Part shown: piece after piece, positions 1-12,900 of the stretch | How the letters are laid out: each line of letters opens with the position of its first letter | Numbering within the stretch: position 1 is the stretch's first letter | From: CAXQZU01 sp964228555 | GTDB taxonomy: Bacteria > Planctomycetota > PLA2 > JAEUHO01 | Direction: 5' to 3' | DNA length: 59,229 nucleotides | Assembly: GCA_964228555.1 (NCBI GenBank) | Contig: CAXQZU010000003.1 | Span: 1-59,229 of the forward strand | Notes under the pieces: model-generated | Database searches by the model: none | What the model was told of the DNA's origin: nothing | The model's input: the letters and a program-made list of their open reading frames with translations, nothing else | Program-made: the position numbers and the translations under genes

Positions 1-1
1 G

Positions 2-1231
2 GACGGCTACCTGGCCGGCACGCCCGACGCGGCGCTGGTCGGTGGCCCCGGCAGCGCCGGCTACGACCAGGGCTTCTGGATCCGCGGCGGCGACTTCAGC
101 CTCAAGCTGAACGTCACGCTGCAGGCCCGCTTCGAGGCCTACGACTACGACAGCGCCACGGAGCCCACCCCCGGCCGCGACCTCTCGGGCTTCTCGTTGC
201 CGCGCGCACTGGTCAAGCTGTCGGGCACCGCGCCCTGCAACATGGCCTGGTACGTGGAGCTGGACTTCGGCCATCACGGCTCGGTGGTGTCCCGGTCGTT
301 CAACCTTGGCGATTCCCTGGACTCGCTGGGCGTGGCAGAGTCCCAGTCGTTCAACTTCGACAACACGCGCGAGGCGTGGATCGAGTGGCAGTCGTGCGCG
401 GCGTTCAGCTTCCGCATGGGCCAGATCCTGCTGCCCGGCACGCGCCAGCTGATGACGGCGCCTGAGCTGCAGCAGGTCGTGGACATCTCGCTGGCCTCGG
501 CGTGGACGGGCTTCCTGATGCCCGGCTACACGGACCGCAACCGCGACCACGGCTTCATGGTGCACGGCACGCTGGGCTGCAACAGCGAGTGGTCGTACAT
601 GGTGGCCGTGACCAACGGCGACGGCGGCGACTCGATCCGCAACGTGTGGGACCCCCGCACGGACGACAACCTGGCCTACAGCGCCCGCGTGAACTGGGCC
701 TTCCTCAAGCCCACCTTCTACGAGGAGGGTGCGCTGCGCCAGAGCACGTGCGAGTGGTACGGCGAGGCCGGCGCGTGGGCGCATGCGCACGACAACCGTG
801 TGGACGGGCCGCACGCGGAGGTCTATGACCTCGTGATGTGGGGCGTGGACCTCGCGCTGGGCTACGGCGGCTTCTCGATGACGGCGGCCTGCACGATCGG
901 TGCGCTCGACCTGCCCGGCAGCGAGCTGGACACCACGGCCCTGCTGCTGCAGGCCGGCTGGCTGTTCCCCGGGACTGCGTGGGAGGTGGCCGCGCGCTGG
1001 AGCCGCCTGCGCGCCGAGGTGCTGGACGACGACGCCGACATGACCGAGCTTGCCGGCGTGGTGAACTACTACCTCAATGGCCACGCCAACAAGCTCAGCG
1101 TGGACATCACGGCGCTGGCCTCGGGCAGCGAGGGTGTCGTGGGCCTGGTGGGCATCTACCCCGGCCTGCGCTCGCCGGGCACCGACGAGGACGAGCTGCT
1201 CTTCCGCTTCCAGTGGCAGCTGGCCCTCTAG
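2..1231 (+). CDS. Phosphate-selective porin O/P-like outer-membrane porin (5' partial)
   Basis: The frame is open from base 2, so the start lies outside the window; 409 residues are visible. Near the left edge it reads GYDQGFWIRGGDFSLKLN followed by VTLQARFEAYDY, the plug and first-strand pattern of OprP/OprO-type porins. The rest alternates short polar and aromatic stretches typical of beta strands, and it ends in FRFQWQLAL, a plausible C-terminal outer-membrane strand although its last residue is Leu rather than the usual Phe. Such trimeric porins let anions and small solutes through the outer membrane. A GC-rich hairpin follows the stop at once. The family call is good; substrate specificity cannot be read. 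A first methionine at 197 lies well inside the domain and is not the start. Confidence 0.75.
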   Translation, partial: DGYLAGTPDAALVGGPGSAGYDQGFWIRGGDFSLKLNVTLQARFEAYDYDSATEPTPGRDLSGFSLPRALVKLSGTAPCNMAWYVELDFGHHGSVVSRSFNLGDSLDSLGVAESQSFNFDNTREAWIEWQSCAAFSFRMGQILLPGTRQLMTAPELQQVVDISLASAWTGFLMPGYTDRNRDHGFMVHGTLGCNSEWSYMVAVTNGDGGDSIRNVWDPRTDDNLAYSARVNWAFLKPTFYEEGALRQSTCEWYGEAGAWAHAHDNRVDGPHAEVYDLVMWGVDLALGYGGFSMTAACTIGALDLPGSELDTTALLLQAGWLFPGTAWEVAARWSRLRAEVLDDDADMTELAGVVNYYLNGHANKLSVDITALASGSEGVVGLVGIYPGLRSPGTDEDELLFRFQWQLAL

Positions 1232-1260
1232 GCCGACGCCACCGCTCCTGATCCCCCGGG

Positions 1261-1288
1261 GCCCCGGCGATCGCAAGGTCGCCGGGGC
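1261..1288 (+). terminator. Hairpin after the porin gene
   Basis: Perfect 10-bp stem GCCCCGGCGA / TCGCCGGGGC with an 8-nt loop, 29 nt after the porin stop codon. The following CTCTTCG is only weakly T-rich, so this may be a weak intrinsic terminator or a 3'-end stabilising hairpin. Confidence 0.5.
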
Positions 1289-1358
1289 CTCTTCGTGCCC
1301 GCGGCGCGTGCGCCTCGCGCGGTGCGCATGCGCCCTGTGCGCGGCCTGCAGCGCGCAC

Positions 1359-1395
1359 AAAAAGATGCGGCGGCGCTCGAGCTCGGCGCCGCCGC
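1359..1395 (-). terminator. Leftward intrinsic terminator
   Basis: On the minus strand a perfect 10-bp stem GCGGCGGCGC / GCGCCGCCGC with a 9-nt loop is followed by ATC and five T residues. It is the best hairpin-plus-T-tract in the window. No leftward protein gene precedes it, so it must end some other leftward transcript, most simply the candidate RNA at 1359-1480. Confidence 0.55.
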
Positions 1396-1480
1396 GGTTG
1401 GAGGCAGGTCAATGGCCCGCAGGGCCCCAATCGGGCAGGACGGACCCCACGGTGCCGGCCGGCCGTGAAGGCCTGCCGAC
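1359..1480 (-). ncRNA. Candidate leftward small RNA of about 120 nt
   Basis: A minus-strand promoter-like element (TTGCGC, 16-nt spacer, TACGAT, at 1514-1487) predicts a start near 1480, and an intrinsic terminator at 1395-1359 predicts the end. Between them the RNA could close with GGCAGG pairing to CCTGCC and hold two inner hairpins (CACGG/CCGTG and GGCCC-TGC-GGGCC). It matches no RNA family I recognise; I see no SRP or tmRNA signature. Hairpins are common by chance at this GC content, so the support comes from the ordered promoter, structure and T-tract together. Confidence 0.35.
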
Positions 1481-1486
1481 GCCTAG

Positions 1487-1514
1487 ATCGTACGCACGGG
1501 CGCAGGGCGCGCAA
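1487..1514 (-). promoter_or_regulatory. Leftward promoter, TTGCGC-N16-TACGAT
   Basis: -35-like TTGCGC at 1514-1509, 16-nt spacer, -10 TACGAT at 1492-1487, reading leftward. The -10 has the TANNNT form that recurs in this window. It faces no protein gene, only the T-tract hairpin about 90 nt downstream. Confidence 0.35.
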
Positions 1515-1643
1515 CCGGCGCCTCGCCCGGCCGCGGGCAGGGCGCACCTTGCCAGGTGCCGGAGGCTGCCTGCGCATGCGGTGGGGTGGCAGGGACGACC
1601 GCCTCGCGCGCGGGGCTGCCTGGCCAGCCCGCCGCCACAAACC

Positions 1644-1663
1644 TACAGACCCATAGGTCTGTA
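1644..1663. repeat. Perfect 8-bp inverted repeat with 4-nt spacer
   Basis: TACAGACC-CATA-GGTCTGTA, in a patch much richer in A/T than its surroundings, about 220 bp before the uvrA -10 box. The size and symmetry suit a dimeric repressor site. It is not the E. coli LexA box, and no T-tract follows on either strand. Confidence 0.4.
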
Positions 1664-1883
1664 TTGCTCCTCCATGTGCCGGGCTGGGCGGATCCGGGCA
1701 GGGCGGCTGGCGGCCTGCCCGCCCTGGGGGCCGGCAGGCCTCACCCGGCCCGCGGGCTGCCCATCCACGCTCACGGAGGCCCGCCGCAGGGCCTGCCGTA
1801 GCGGCGCAGCCCTGGCGCCCCCCGGGCCCGTTGCGGGCTCGTGCAGGGGCGGTGCCGGGCGCGTCGGGCCGCGGGCCGCCCCA

Positions 1884-1889
1884 TACAGT
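1884..1889 (+). promoter_or_regulatory. -10 box of uvrA
   Basis: TACAGT ends 7 nt before the uvrA ATG at 1897, predicting a leaderless or nearly leaderless transcript. No clear -35. Confidence 0.5.
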
Positions 1890-1896
1890 CCGGCCC

Positions 1897-7635
<5,739 letters not shown>

Positions 7636-7647
7636 GACAGGGGCCTG

Positions 7648-8763
7648 ATGGGCGTGCCCACCTCCGATCCTGCGCTGCGCGAGGCCCTGCGGCGGCTGCC
7701 CAAGACGGAGCTGCACCTGCATGCGCTGGGCGCGCTGCGGCCGGCCACGGTGGTGGAGCTGGCCCGCGCCAAGGGGGCGCGCATCCTGCCCGTGGCCGAG
7801 CGCGGCCTGGCCGAGGGCTACCGCTTCCCCGACCTGTCGCGCTTCGTGGCCTTCTTCATCGGCCTCTTCGAGCTGGTGACGACGCGCGAGGAGTTCGCGC
7901 GCATCACCTTCGAGATCCTCGAGGACGCCGCCCAGCAGGGCGTGCGCTACGCCGAGCTGCGCTGGACGCCCGTCAGCCACATCGTGCGCGGGGCCGACGA
8001 GCAGGCGATGTTCGAGGGCATCGAGGCCGGCCGCGCAGCCGCCGAGCAGGCGCACGGCATCCTCTCGCGCAGCATCGTGGACTTCCCGCGCAGCCTGTCG
8101 CTGGCCACGGCCACGCAGGCGCTGGGCATCGCCGTGCGCCAGCGCGTGCGCGGCGTGACGGCGCTGGACATCTCGGGCGACGAGCGCGCGGTGGCTGCCG
8201 ACCCGCGCTTCGCGCCGATCTTCGCCGAGGCGCTGCGCAACGGCCTGCACGCCACCGCCCACGCGGGCGAGGGTGCGGGCGCCACCAGCATCCGCGGCGC
8301 GCTGGACCTCTACGGGGCCGAGCGCATCGGCCACGGCACGCGCCTCTACGAGGACGACGAACTCATGGCGCGCCTCGTGCACGAGCAGGTGCCCCTGGAG
8401 GTGTGCCCCACCAGCAACGAGGCGCTGCACGTCGTGCGCAGCGTGGCCGACCACCCGGTGCACGACTACATCGCGCGCGGCGTGGCCTGCGTGATCTCCT
8501 CCGACGATCCCTCGCTGTTCGGGACCGACCTCGTGCGCGAGTACGAGCGGCTGCACCTCGAGGCGCGCCTGCCCCTGGCCACCTTGCGCACGCTGGCGGC
8601 CGCGGGCTTCGACCACCCCTTCCTCGAGGACGGGCCCACCGGTCGCGAGGCGCGCGCGCGGCTCAAGGCCTTCCAGGCCGAGGCGCTGGCGTGGGACCCG
8701 GGCATGGCCGATCGCGTGCCCGTGGAGGCCCTGCCCACGCCGAGCCAGCCCGGGGACGCCTAG
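7648..8763 (+). CDS. Adenosine-deaminase-family metal-dependent deaminase
   Basis: 371 residues, usual length for the adenosine/adenine/aminofutalosine deaminase family, zinc TIM-barrel enzymes that hydrolytically remove the 6-amino group of purines. Visible motifs: TELHLHALGALRP (metal His23 and His25), RYAELRWTP, HAGEGAG, GHGTRLYEDDEL, CPTSNEAL and SSDDPSLFGTDL (metal Asp). In classical adenosine deaminase the first motif is HxHLDG and its Asp contacts the ribose 5'-OH; adenine deaminases have HLEG. Here it is HALG, with Leu27 at that position, so adenosine may not be the substrate. The start is 12 nt after the uvrA stop; a weak TAGGAC overlaps that stop codon. The family is certain, the substrate is not. 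Confidence 0.85.
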   Translation: MGVPTSDPALREALRRLPKTELHLHALGALRPATVVELARAKGARILPVAERGLAEGYRFPDLSRFVAFFIGLFELVTTREEFARITFEILEDAAQQGVRYAELRWTPVSHIVRGADEQAMFEGIEAGRAAAEQAHGILSRSIVDFPRSLSLATATQALGIAVRQRVRGVTALDISGDERAVAADPRFAPIFAEALRNGLHATAHAGEGAGATSIRGALDLYGAERIGHGTRLYEDDELMARLVHEQVPLEVCPTSNEALHVVRSVADHPVHDYIARGVACVISSDDPSLFGTDLVREYERLHLEARLPLATLRTLAAAGFDHPFLEDGPTGREARARLKAFQAEALAWDPGMADRVPVEALPTPSQPGDA

Positions 8764-8778
8764 CGCCGCGCGACGGCG

Positions 8779-8784
8779 TAGGCT
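8779..8784 (+). promoter_or_regulatory. -10 box of lipoprotein gene at 8791
   Basis: TAGGCT followed by exactly 6 nt (GGCGCC) and ATG; predicts transcription starting on the A of the start codon. Confidence 0.5.
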
Positions 8785-8790
8785 GGCGCC

Positions 8791-10206
8791 ATGCGCTGCC
8801 TCCTTGCCTTGCGAGCCGGCCTGCTGGCGTGCGGGGTGCTGCTGGCAGCCTCCTGCGGCCAGCCCGCTCCCTCGCTGGAGGTGGAGGTGCGCACCTTCGG
8901 TGCGGATGGCGCCGCCCCCGCCGGCTTGCGCCTGCAGCGCGTGCAGGGTGGTCGTGCGGTGGGGGAGCCGCTGCCCGTGGAGCCCATCGCGGGCACGGCC
9001 GGCCGCTACCGCGTGCCGCCCACCGAGCCGGGCTCCTACGAGCTGCTCACGCCGCCGGGCTGGGGCAGCCTGGCCGGCGGTGCGCTGCCCCAACTGGTGC
9101 CGGGCGCGTCGCCGGCGCAGTACGTGATCGCGCGCCACCACGCGCTGGTGGCGCTCTCGATGGACCCGCGTCACGTGCTGGGCGAGGAGTGGGCGCTGGA
9201 GGTGGCCTCGACGGCCATGGGAGTCGCCCAGCGCGTGGCGCTGGGCGTGGAGCGGGACGCCAGTGGTGCCGTGCTGCTGCGCGTGCCCGAGGCGGCGTGG
9301 GGCAAGGACGTCGCCTTGCAGGCGCGCTACGAGGACGGCAGTGTCTCGGAGTGCTGGCGGGCCACGCTGCCCGCCAGCGGAGTGCCAGGCTATGTGCCGC
9401 TCAAGCCGCCCGAGCGTCGCTCGCTCGCCCTGAGGGTCGCAGGCGCGCCCGCGGAACACGGCCCCGTAGAGGTGCTGGCGCAGCTGGAGGGCTGGCCGCT
9501 GTCGATGCATGCGCGTGCCACGCTCGCCGCGGGCCGCGCCGTGCTGGAGGGGCTGCCGCTGGGCGCTCGCGCGCTGCGTGCCTGCCTGCAACCCGTGGCC
9601 GGGCCCGCGGCGGCCTGCATCACGCTGCCGGCTGCGCAGTGGGAGGTCTTGCAGGAGGCCTGCCTGCTGCATCCCGCCTGGCAAGGCGAGGGTGCGCGCA
9701 TGCTGCGCCTGCGCGGGGTCTCCGCGCAGGCGGGCCTGCGCGTGCAGGTGGCGCCGTGGGCAAGCGACGCCTACGGCCTGGCCGTGCTCGAGGCGGATGA
9801 CGGGGGCGAGGTGCGCCTGCGGCTCAGGCCGGGGCGCCATGCCCTGCTGGTGGAGGGCGCAGCGCTCGCAGGCGGGCCCGCGGGCGTGCGGGCCGCGCCG
9901 GTGGAGGTGCTGGCGGGCGAGGGCGAGCAGGTCGTGGACCTGCCTCCCGCGCAGGAGCCCGCGCGCGTGGCGGGGCAGGCCTACGTGCCGGCAGGCAGCA
10001 CCGTGCTGTGGCAGCGCGTGGAGGAGGGGCGCGTGCGTGCGCTGCACGGGGGTGCCCTGCGCACGGCGCATGGCGGGCGCTACGAGGCCACGCTGCCCCC
10101 TGGCCAGTGGCAGGTCGAGGTGCACGTGGCGGACGGGCCCTCGCTGCCGCCCCGCCGCATGGAGCTCACGCCCGGGTTGCGGCTGTCCCTCTCGCTCCAG
10201 CGCTGA
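8791..10206 (+). CDS. Predicted lipoprotein of unknown function
   Basis: 471 residues. The N-terminus has a short charged segment, a hydrophobic core and LLAASCGQ, a fair lipobox with the lipidated Cys near residue 22. The remainder is beta-rich with repeated clauses such as GRYRVPPTEPGSYEL, GRHALLVEG and GRYEATLPPGQWQVEV, which look like small Ig-like or carboxypeptidase-regulatory-like sandwich domains. No catalytic motif is recognisable. A putative leaderless promoter sits directly before the ATG. The dsbB gene follows at a 53-nt distance with its own -10 box and leader. Function unknown. Confidence 0.8.
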   Translation: MRCLLALRAGLLACGVLLAASCGQPAPSLEVEVRTFGADGAAPAGLRLQRVQGGRAVGEPLPVEPIAGTAGRYRVPPTEPGSYELLTPPGWGSLAGGALPQLVPGASPAQYVIARHHALVALSMDPRHVLGEEWALEVASTAMGVAQRVALGVERDASGAVLLRVPEAAWGKDVALQARYEDGSVSECWRATLPASGVPGYVPLKPPERRSLALRVAGAPAEHGPVEVLAQLEGWPLSMHARATLAAGRAVLEGLPLGARALRACLQPVAGPAAACITLPAAQWEVLQEACLLHPAWQGEGARMLRLRGVSAQAGLRVQVAPWASDAYGLAVLEADDGGEVRLRLRPGRHALLVEGAALAGGPAGVRAAPVEVLAGEGEQVVDLPPAQEPARVAGQAYVPAGSTVLWQRVEEGRVRALHGGALRTAHGGRYEATLPPGQWQVEVHVADGPSLPPRRMELTPGLRLSLSLQR

Positions 10207-10215
10207 GGTGCCGGG

Positions 10216-10221
10216 TAGAGT
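10216..10221 (+). promoter_or_regulatory. -10 box of dsbB
   Basis: TAGAGT 38 nt before the ATG. Unlike most genes here it leaves a leader of about 30 nt that contains GGAGG at 10251-10255. Confidence 0.4.
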
Positions 10222-10259
10222 CTGGCGCGGCACCGCTCGCGGGCTTGCCCGGAGGCTCC

Positions 10260-10802
10260 ATGGACCTGCTCAAGCGCGACCTGCCGTACACCGTGGCGCT
10301 GGCCATCGCCCTGCTGGGCTCGCTGGGCAGCGTGTGGCTCTCGGTGGGCATGGGCCTCAAGGCCTGCCCGCTGTGCTTCTACCAGCGCTCGGCGGCCTTC
10401 CTGGCGCTGGGCGTGCTGGTGCTGGGCCTCGTGAGCGAGTCGCTGCTCACGCGTGGCACGGCGGCATGGCTGGCGCTGCCCGCCTGCGTGCTGGGCTTGC
10501 TCGTCGCGGGCTGGCACGTCTACCTCGAGAGCAGCGGTGCGCTCGAGTGCCCCAAGGGGATGCTGGGCCTGGGCACGGCGCCGATCCAGAGCCTCGTGCT
10601 GTTCCTGCTGCTCACCTCGGCCGTGGGCCTGTCGGCCCTGCGCGCCACGGAGGTGGGCACGCCGCGCCTCGCCATGGCCGCCGTGCTGGGCCTGCTGTTC
10701 GGCTTCGCCTCGGTGAAGAGCTCGCCGGCCATGCCCGCCGCGCCCAAGCAGCCCTACCCCGACCCGCTGCTCACCTGCCGTCCGCCCTTCCCCGGGGCCT
10801 GA
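10260..10802 (+). CDS. dsbB: DsbB-type disulfide bond formation membrane protein
   Basis: 180 residues, rich in membrane segments. The motif KACPLCFYQR (Cys36, Cys39) after the first membrane helix is the DsbB quinone-linked CxxC; DsbB reoxidises DsbA and passes electrons to quinone. The second redox pair appears to be Cys97 (LECPKG, between helices 3 and 4) and Cys173 (LTCRPPF) in the C-terminal tail. I count five helices rather than four, which would leave both pairs on the periplasmic side. GGAGG stands 4 nt before ATG 10260. A strong hairpin follows the stop. No DsbA is visible in the window. Confidence 0.85.
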   Translation: MDLLKRDLPYTVALAIALLGSLGSVWLSVGMGLKACPLCFYQRSAAFLALGVLVLGLVSESLLTRGTAAWLALPACVLGLLVAGWHVYLESSGALECPKGMLGLGTAPIQSLVLFLLLTSAVGLSALRATEVGTPRLAMAAVLGLLFGFASVKSSPAMPAAPKQPYPDPLLTCRPPFPGA

Positions 10803-10819
10803 GCGGCCTGCCCATGCAG

Positions 10820-10849
10820 ACGGGCGGCTGCCTGCTGGCAGCCGCCCGT
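10820..10849. terminator. Shared hairpin between convergent genes
   Basis: Perfect 13-bp stem ACGGGCGGCTGCC / GGCAGCCGCCCGT with a TGCT loop, lying between the dsbB stop and the stop of the convergent gene at 10890. Near-symmetric, so it can act in both directions. No T-tract on either side. Confidence 0.65.
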
Positions 10850-10889
10850 GCAGCGAGTCCGTGCGCAGCCCTGCGGCCGCGCGGCGGGC

Positions 10890-11504
10890 CTACATGTAGT
10901 TGATGAACCAGCGCTTCTGCGCCGTCTCGCCCTCGGGCTCGCGGCGCCACGGAGGCACCACGCCCTCGAACATGGCGGCCACCCACGGCACCTCCACCGG
11001 CGCCAGCTTGCGGCCGGGGGTCAGGTGCATCGGGCGCTCGCGGATGTCGGCCAGCAGGTGGCCGAGGATGTCCAGGTGGAAGGAGTGGTCGCCCGCCAGC
11101 ACGTCCATGAACTTCTTGAGGAAGCGGTCGTCCACCTGCGTGGTGGCGCGACGGTGGAACACGATCGCGCGCTCGGCCGCGCGGAAGGCCTCGTCGAAGC
11201 TCTGGTAGAGCGAGACGGGGTTGAGGATGGGCGGGCCGTCGGCGGCACGCGGCCGGCGGCGACGGCCGCTCTGGCGCACCAGCGTGCGGCCACCCTCGCG
11301 GTCGCGCAGGTGGCGCGACAGGATGCGGGCGTGGTCACGCACCTCGGCGGCGTACTCCTCGAACAGGCGGCGGATGGGCCCGTAGGTGAAGGCGCGCCCG
11401 ACGCGCAGGTAGCGCGCCTCGACGTTCTGCTCGATCAGGATGCCCGTCTGCACGATGCGGCTGGTGCGGTCCTGGGTCGCGTGCGGGTTGGGGGTGGCGC
11501 TCAT
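10890..11504 (-). CDS. Ferritin-like/rubrerythrin-like four-helix protein (tentative)
   Basis: 204 residues, mostly helical and without a signal peptide. ILIEQNVEARYLR, FEEYAAEVRDHARIL, FRAAERAIVFHRRAT and LAGDHSFHLDIL are spaced like the four helices of a ferritin-like bundle, with E/D...H pairs in helices 2 and 4. Some metal-ligand positions are not the canonical Glu (for example DHSFH), so a di-iron site is uncertain. The C-terminal part (residues 150-204) is Pro/Trp-rich and unfamiliar. GGAGG lies 9 nt before the ATG. It is convergent with dsbB across a strong hairpin. Alternative: an unrelated helical stress protein. Confidence 0.5.
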   Translation of the reverse strand: MSATPNPHATQDRTSRIVQTGILIEQNVEARYLRVGRAFTYGPIRRLFEEYAAEVRDHARILSRHLRDREGGRTLVRQSGRRRRPRAADGPPILNPVSLYQSFDEAFRAAERAIVFHRRATTQVDDRFLKKFMDVLAGDHSFHLDILGHLLADIRERPMHLTPGRKLAPVEVPWVAAMFEGVVPPWRREPEGETAQKRWFINYM

Positions 11505-11928
11505 CGGGTCGTTCCTCCGGCTGGCGCGGGGCCAGCCTTGCGGTGCGGGTCAGGGCGGAGCAGCCAGGGCCGTAGCCCATGCCGCTCCCCGTTGCGGATC
11601 GGACCGCCGGGGCCTGACCTTGCGGACAGGCGGGCCGGGCGGCCTCACGCGCAGGTCGCTCGACCCGCGGGTGAAAGGGCCAATGTGGGCGGCGAGGCAG
11701 GGCCGCGCAAGGGGGTAGAAGCGAAAACGGACACCCCCCCCTGCTCAGGTGACTGCGCCGGTTGCCGACCTAAGTCCATTGCAGGGAACATCTTGCGCCG
11801 TCCTGTCTGGTCCTTGTCGGGTTCGTCATGCGCCCGTCTCCGGAGGCCGGGGGCCGTCGCCCAGCCGCCTGCGAGCGCGCGCCCACCGCCCCGGGCGTCG
11901 CGGCTCGCGGGCGTACAGTGACGCGCCG
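11505..11928. other. Divergent intergenic region without a recognised gene
   Basis: 424 bp between two divergently transcribed genes. It contains a 7-bp hairpin (GGCTGGC/GCCAGCC, about 11519-11537) in the leader of the leftward gene, a less GC-rich stretch near 11710-11830, and at the right end the TACAGT -10 box of the methyltransferase. I see no riboswitch or RNA family I can name. Confidence 0.5.
11914..11919 (+). promoter_or_regulatory. -10 box of methyltransferase gene
   Basis: TACAGT ends 9 nt before ATG 11929, so the mRNA leader would be about 3 nt at most. Confidence 0.45.
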
Positions 11929-12891
11929 ATGTGGGCCCTCCACGCGCAGCTGCTGGCCTGCCCTGACTGCCGCGCGCCCCTGGCAGCGCCGGCGCGCGAG
12001 GGTCCCTGCGCGGGCTGTGGCCGCGTGCTGGACCTGCGCGGCCCGGTCCCGCGCCTGCTGCCCCAGCGCGAGGTGCGCCCTGCGGAGGCGCGCACGCTGG
12101 CCACCTTCGAGCGGCAGTGGCGCTCCTACGGGCGCCTGCGCCGCATCTTCGGCAAGGACCCGCTGGCCATGGCGGCCAACCTGGTGGGCGCGCGCATGGG
12201 AGCGCACATCGACCGCGACTGGTACGCGGGGCGGCGCGTGCTGGACGCCGGCTGCGGCCATGGCCGTTACCTGCGTGCCTTCGCGGCGCTGGGGGCCGAG
12301 GTGGTGGGGCTGGATGCCGGGCGCGGGCCCGAGCTGGCCGGCGTGCCGCTGGACCACCCGCGCATCAGCGTGCTGCAGGGCAGCGTGCTCTCCACGCCGC
12401 TGCGCGACGCCTCCTTCGACCTCGTGTTCTGCGACGGCGTGATCCACCACACCCCCGACCCGCACGCGGCCTACCTCGAGCTGGCGCGGCTGGTGAAGCC
12501 CGGCGGCGCCCTCTACGTGTGGGTCTACCCGCGCGAGGGCGCGTTGCGCGAGGGCGTGTTCGGCGCGGCGCGCGCGCTGAGCACGCGGCTGCCGGGCGGT
12601 GCCATGCGCACCCTGGCCTTCATGCTGGCGCCGCTCACGCTGGGGGTGCGTTCCTACAGCCGCACGACGCTGGCGCGCGCCACCTGGCAGGAGTGCGCGC
12701 AGGTGGTGCACGACTGGCTGGCGCCCCCGCTGCAGAGCCACCACGACTTCGAGGAACTGGCCGGCTGGGCCCGCGAGGCAGGGCTCTGCGAGGTCGAGTG
12801 CCTGCCCGTGGCCACGGGTGCCACGGCCTGGCGGCCCGCGCCTGCCGCGCGCGCTCCCGAGCGCCTGCGTCCCGTGGCCCGCGTGGGCTAG
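11929..12891 (+). CDS. Zinc-ribbon class I SAM methyltransferase
   Basis: 320 residues. Residues 1-45 form a Trm112-like ribbon (LLACPDCRAPL then CAGCGRVLDLRG, two CxxC pairs). A class I methyltransferase core follows: VLDAGCGHGRYLRAF (SAM loop), VVGLD, and DLVFCDGVIHHTPDP with LVKPGG. The acceptor is unknown; similar proteins act on small molecules or glycan/lipid intermediates. ATG 11929 is chosen because the ribbon begins immediately and a -10 box ends 9 nt upstream; an in-frame ATG at 11749 would add 60 low-complexity residues across that promoter. The stop TAG forms the first half of the next gene's -10 box. Confidence 0.8.
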   Translation: MWALHAQLLACPDCRAPLAAPAREGPCAGCGRVLDLRGPVPRLLPQREVRPAEARTLATFERQWRSYGRLRRIFGKDPLAMAANLVGARMGAHIDRDWYAGRRVLDAGCGHGRYLRAFAALGAEVVGLDAGRGPELAGVPLDHPRISVLQGSVLSTPLRDASFDLVFCDGVIHHTPDPHAAYLELARLVKPGGALYVWVYPREGALREGVFGAARALSTRLPGGAMRTLAFMLAPLTLGVRSYSRTTLARATWQECAQVVHDWLAPPLQSHHDFEELAGWAREAGLCEVECLPVATGATAWRPAPAARAPERLRPVARVG

Positions 12892-12894
12892 TCT
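12889..12894 (+). promoter_or_regulatory. -10 box of apgM, overlapping a stop codon
   Basis: TAGTCT followed by 6 nt and ATG 12901. Its TAG is the stop codon of the preceding methyltransferase gene. Confidence 0.5.
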
Positions 12895-12900
12895 GTCGCC

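Larger units (their letters stand above)
1289..1896. other. Long non-coding gap between porin and uvrA
   Basis: About 600 bp with no convincing protein gene. It holds a candidate leftward small RNA with promoter and terminator (1359-1514), a perfect inverted repeat in a locally A/T-richer patch (1644-1663), and the uvrA -10 box (1884-1889). I recognise nothing in 1664-1883. Confidence 0.6.

Noticed and set aside
1831..1896. Upstream ATG for uvrA adding 22 residues
   Set aside because: It lies before the TACAGT promoter box, and the added residues have no similarity to UvrA.
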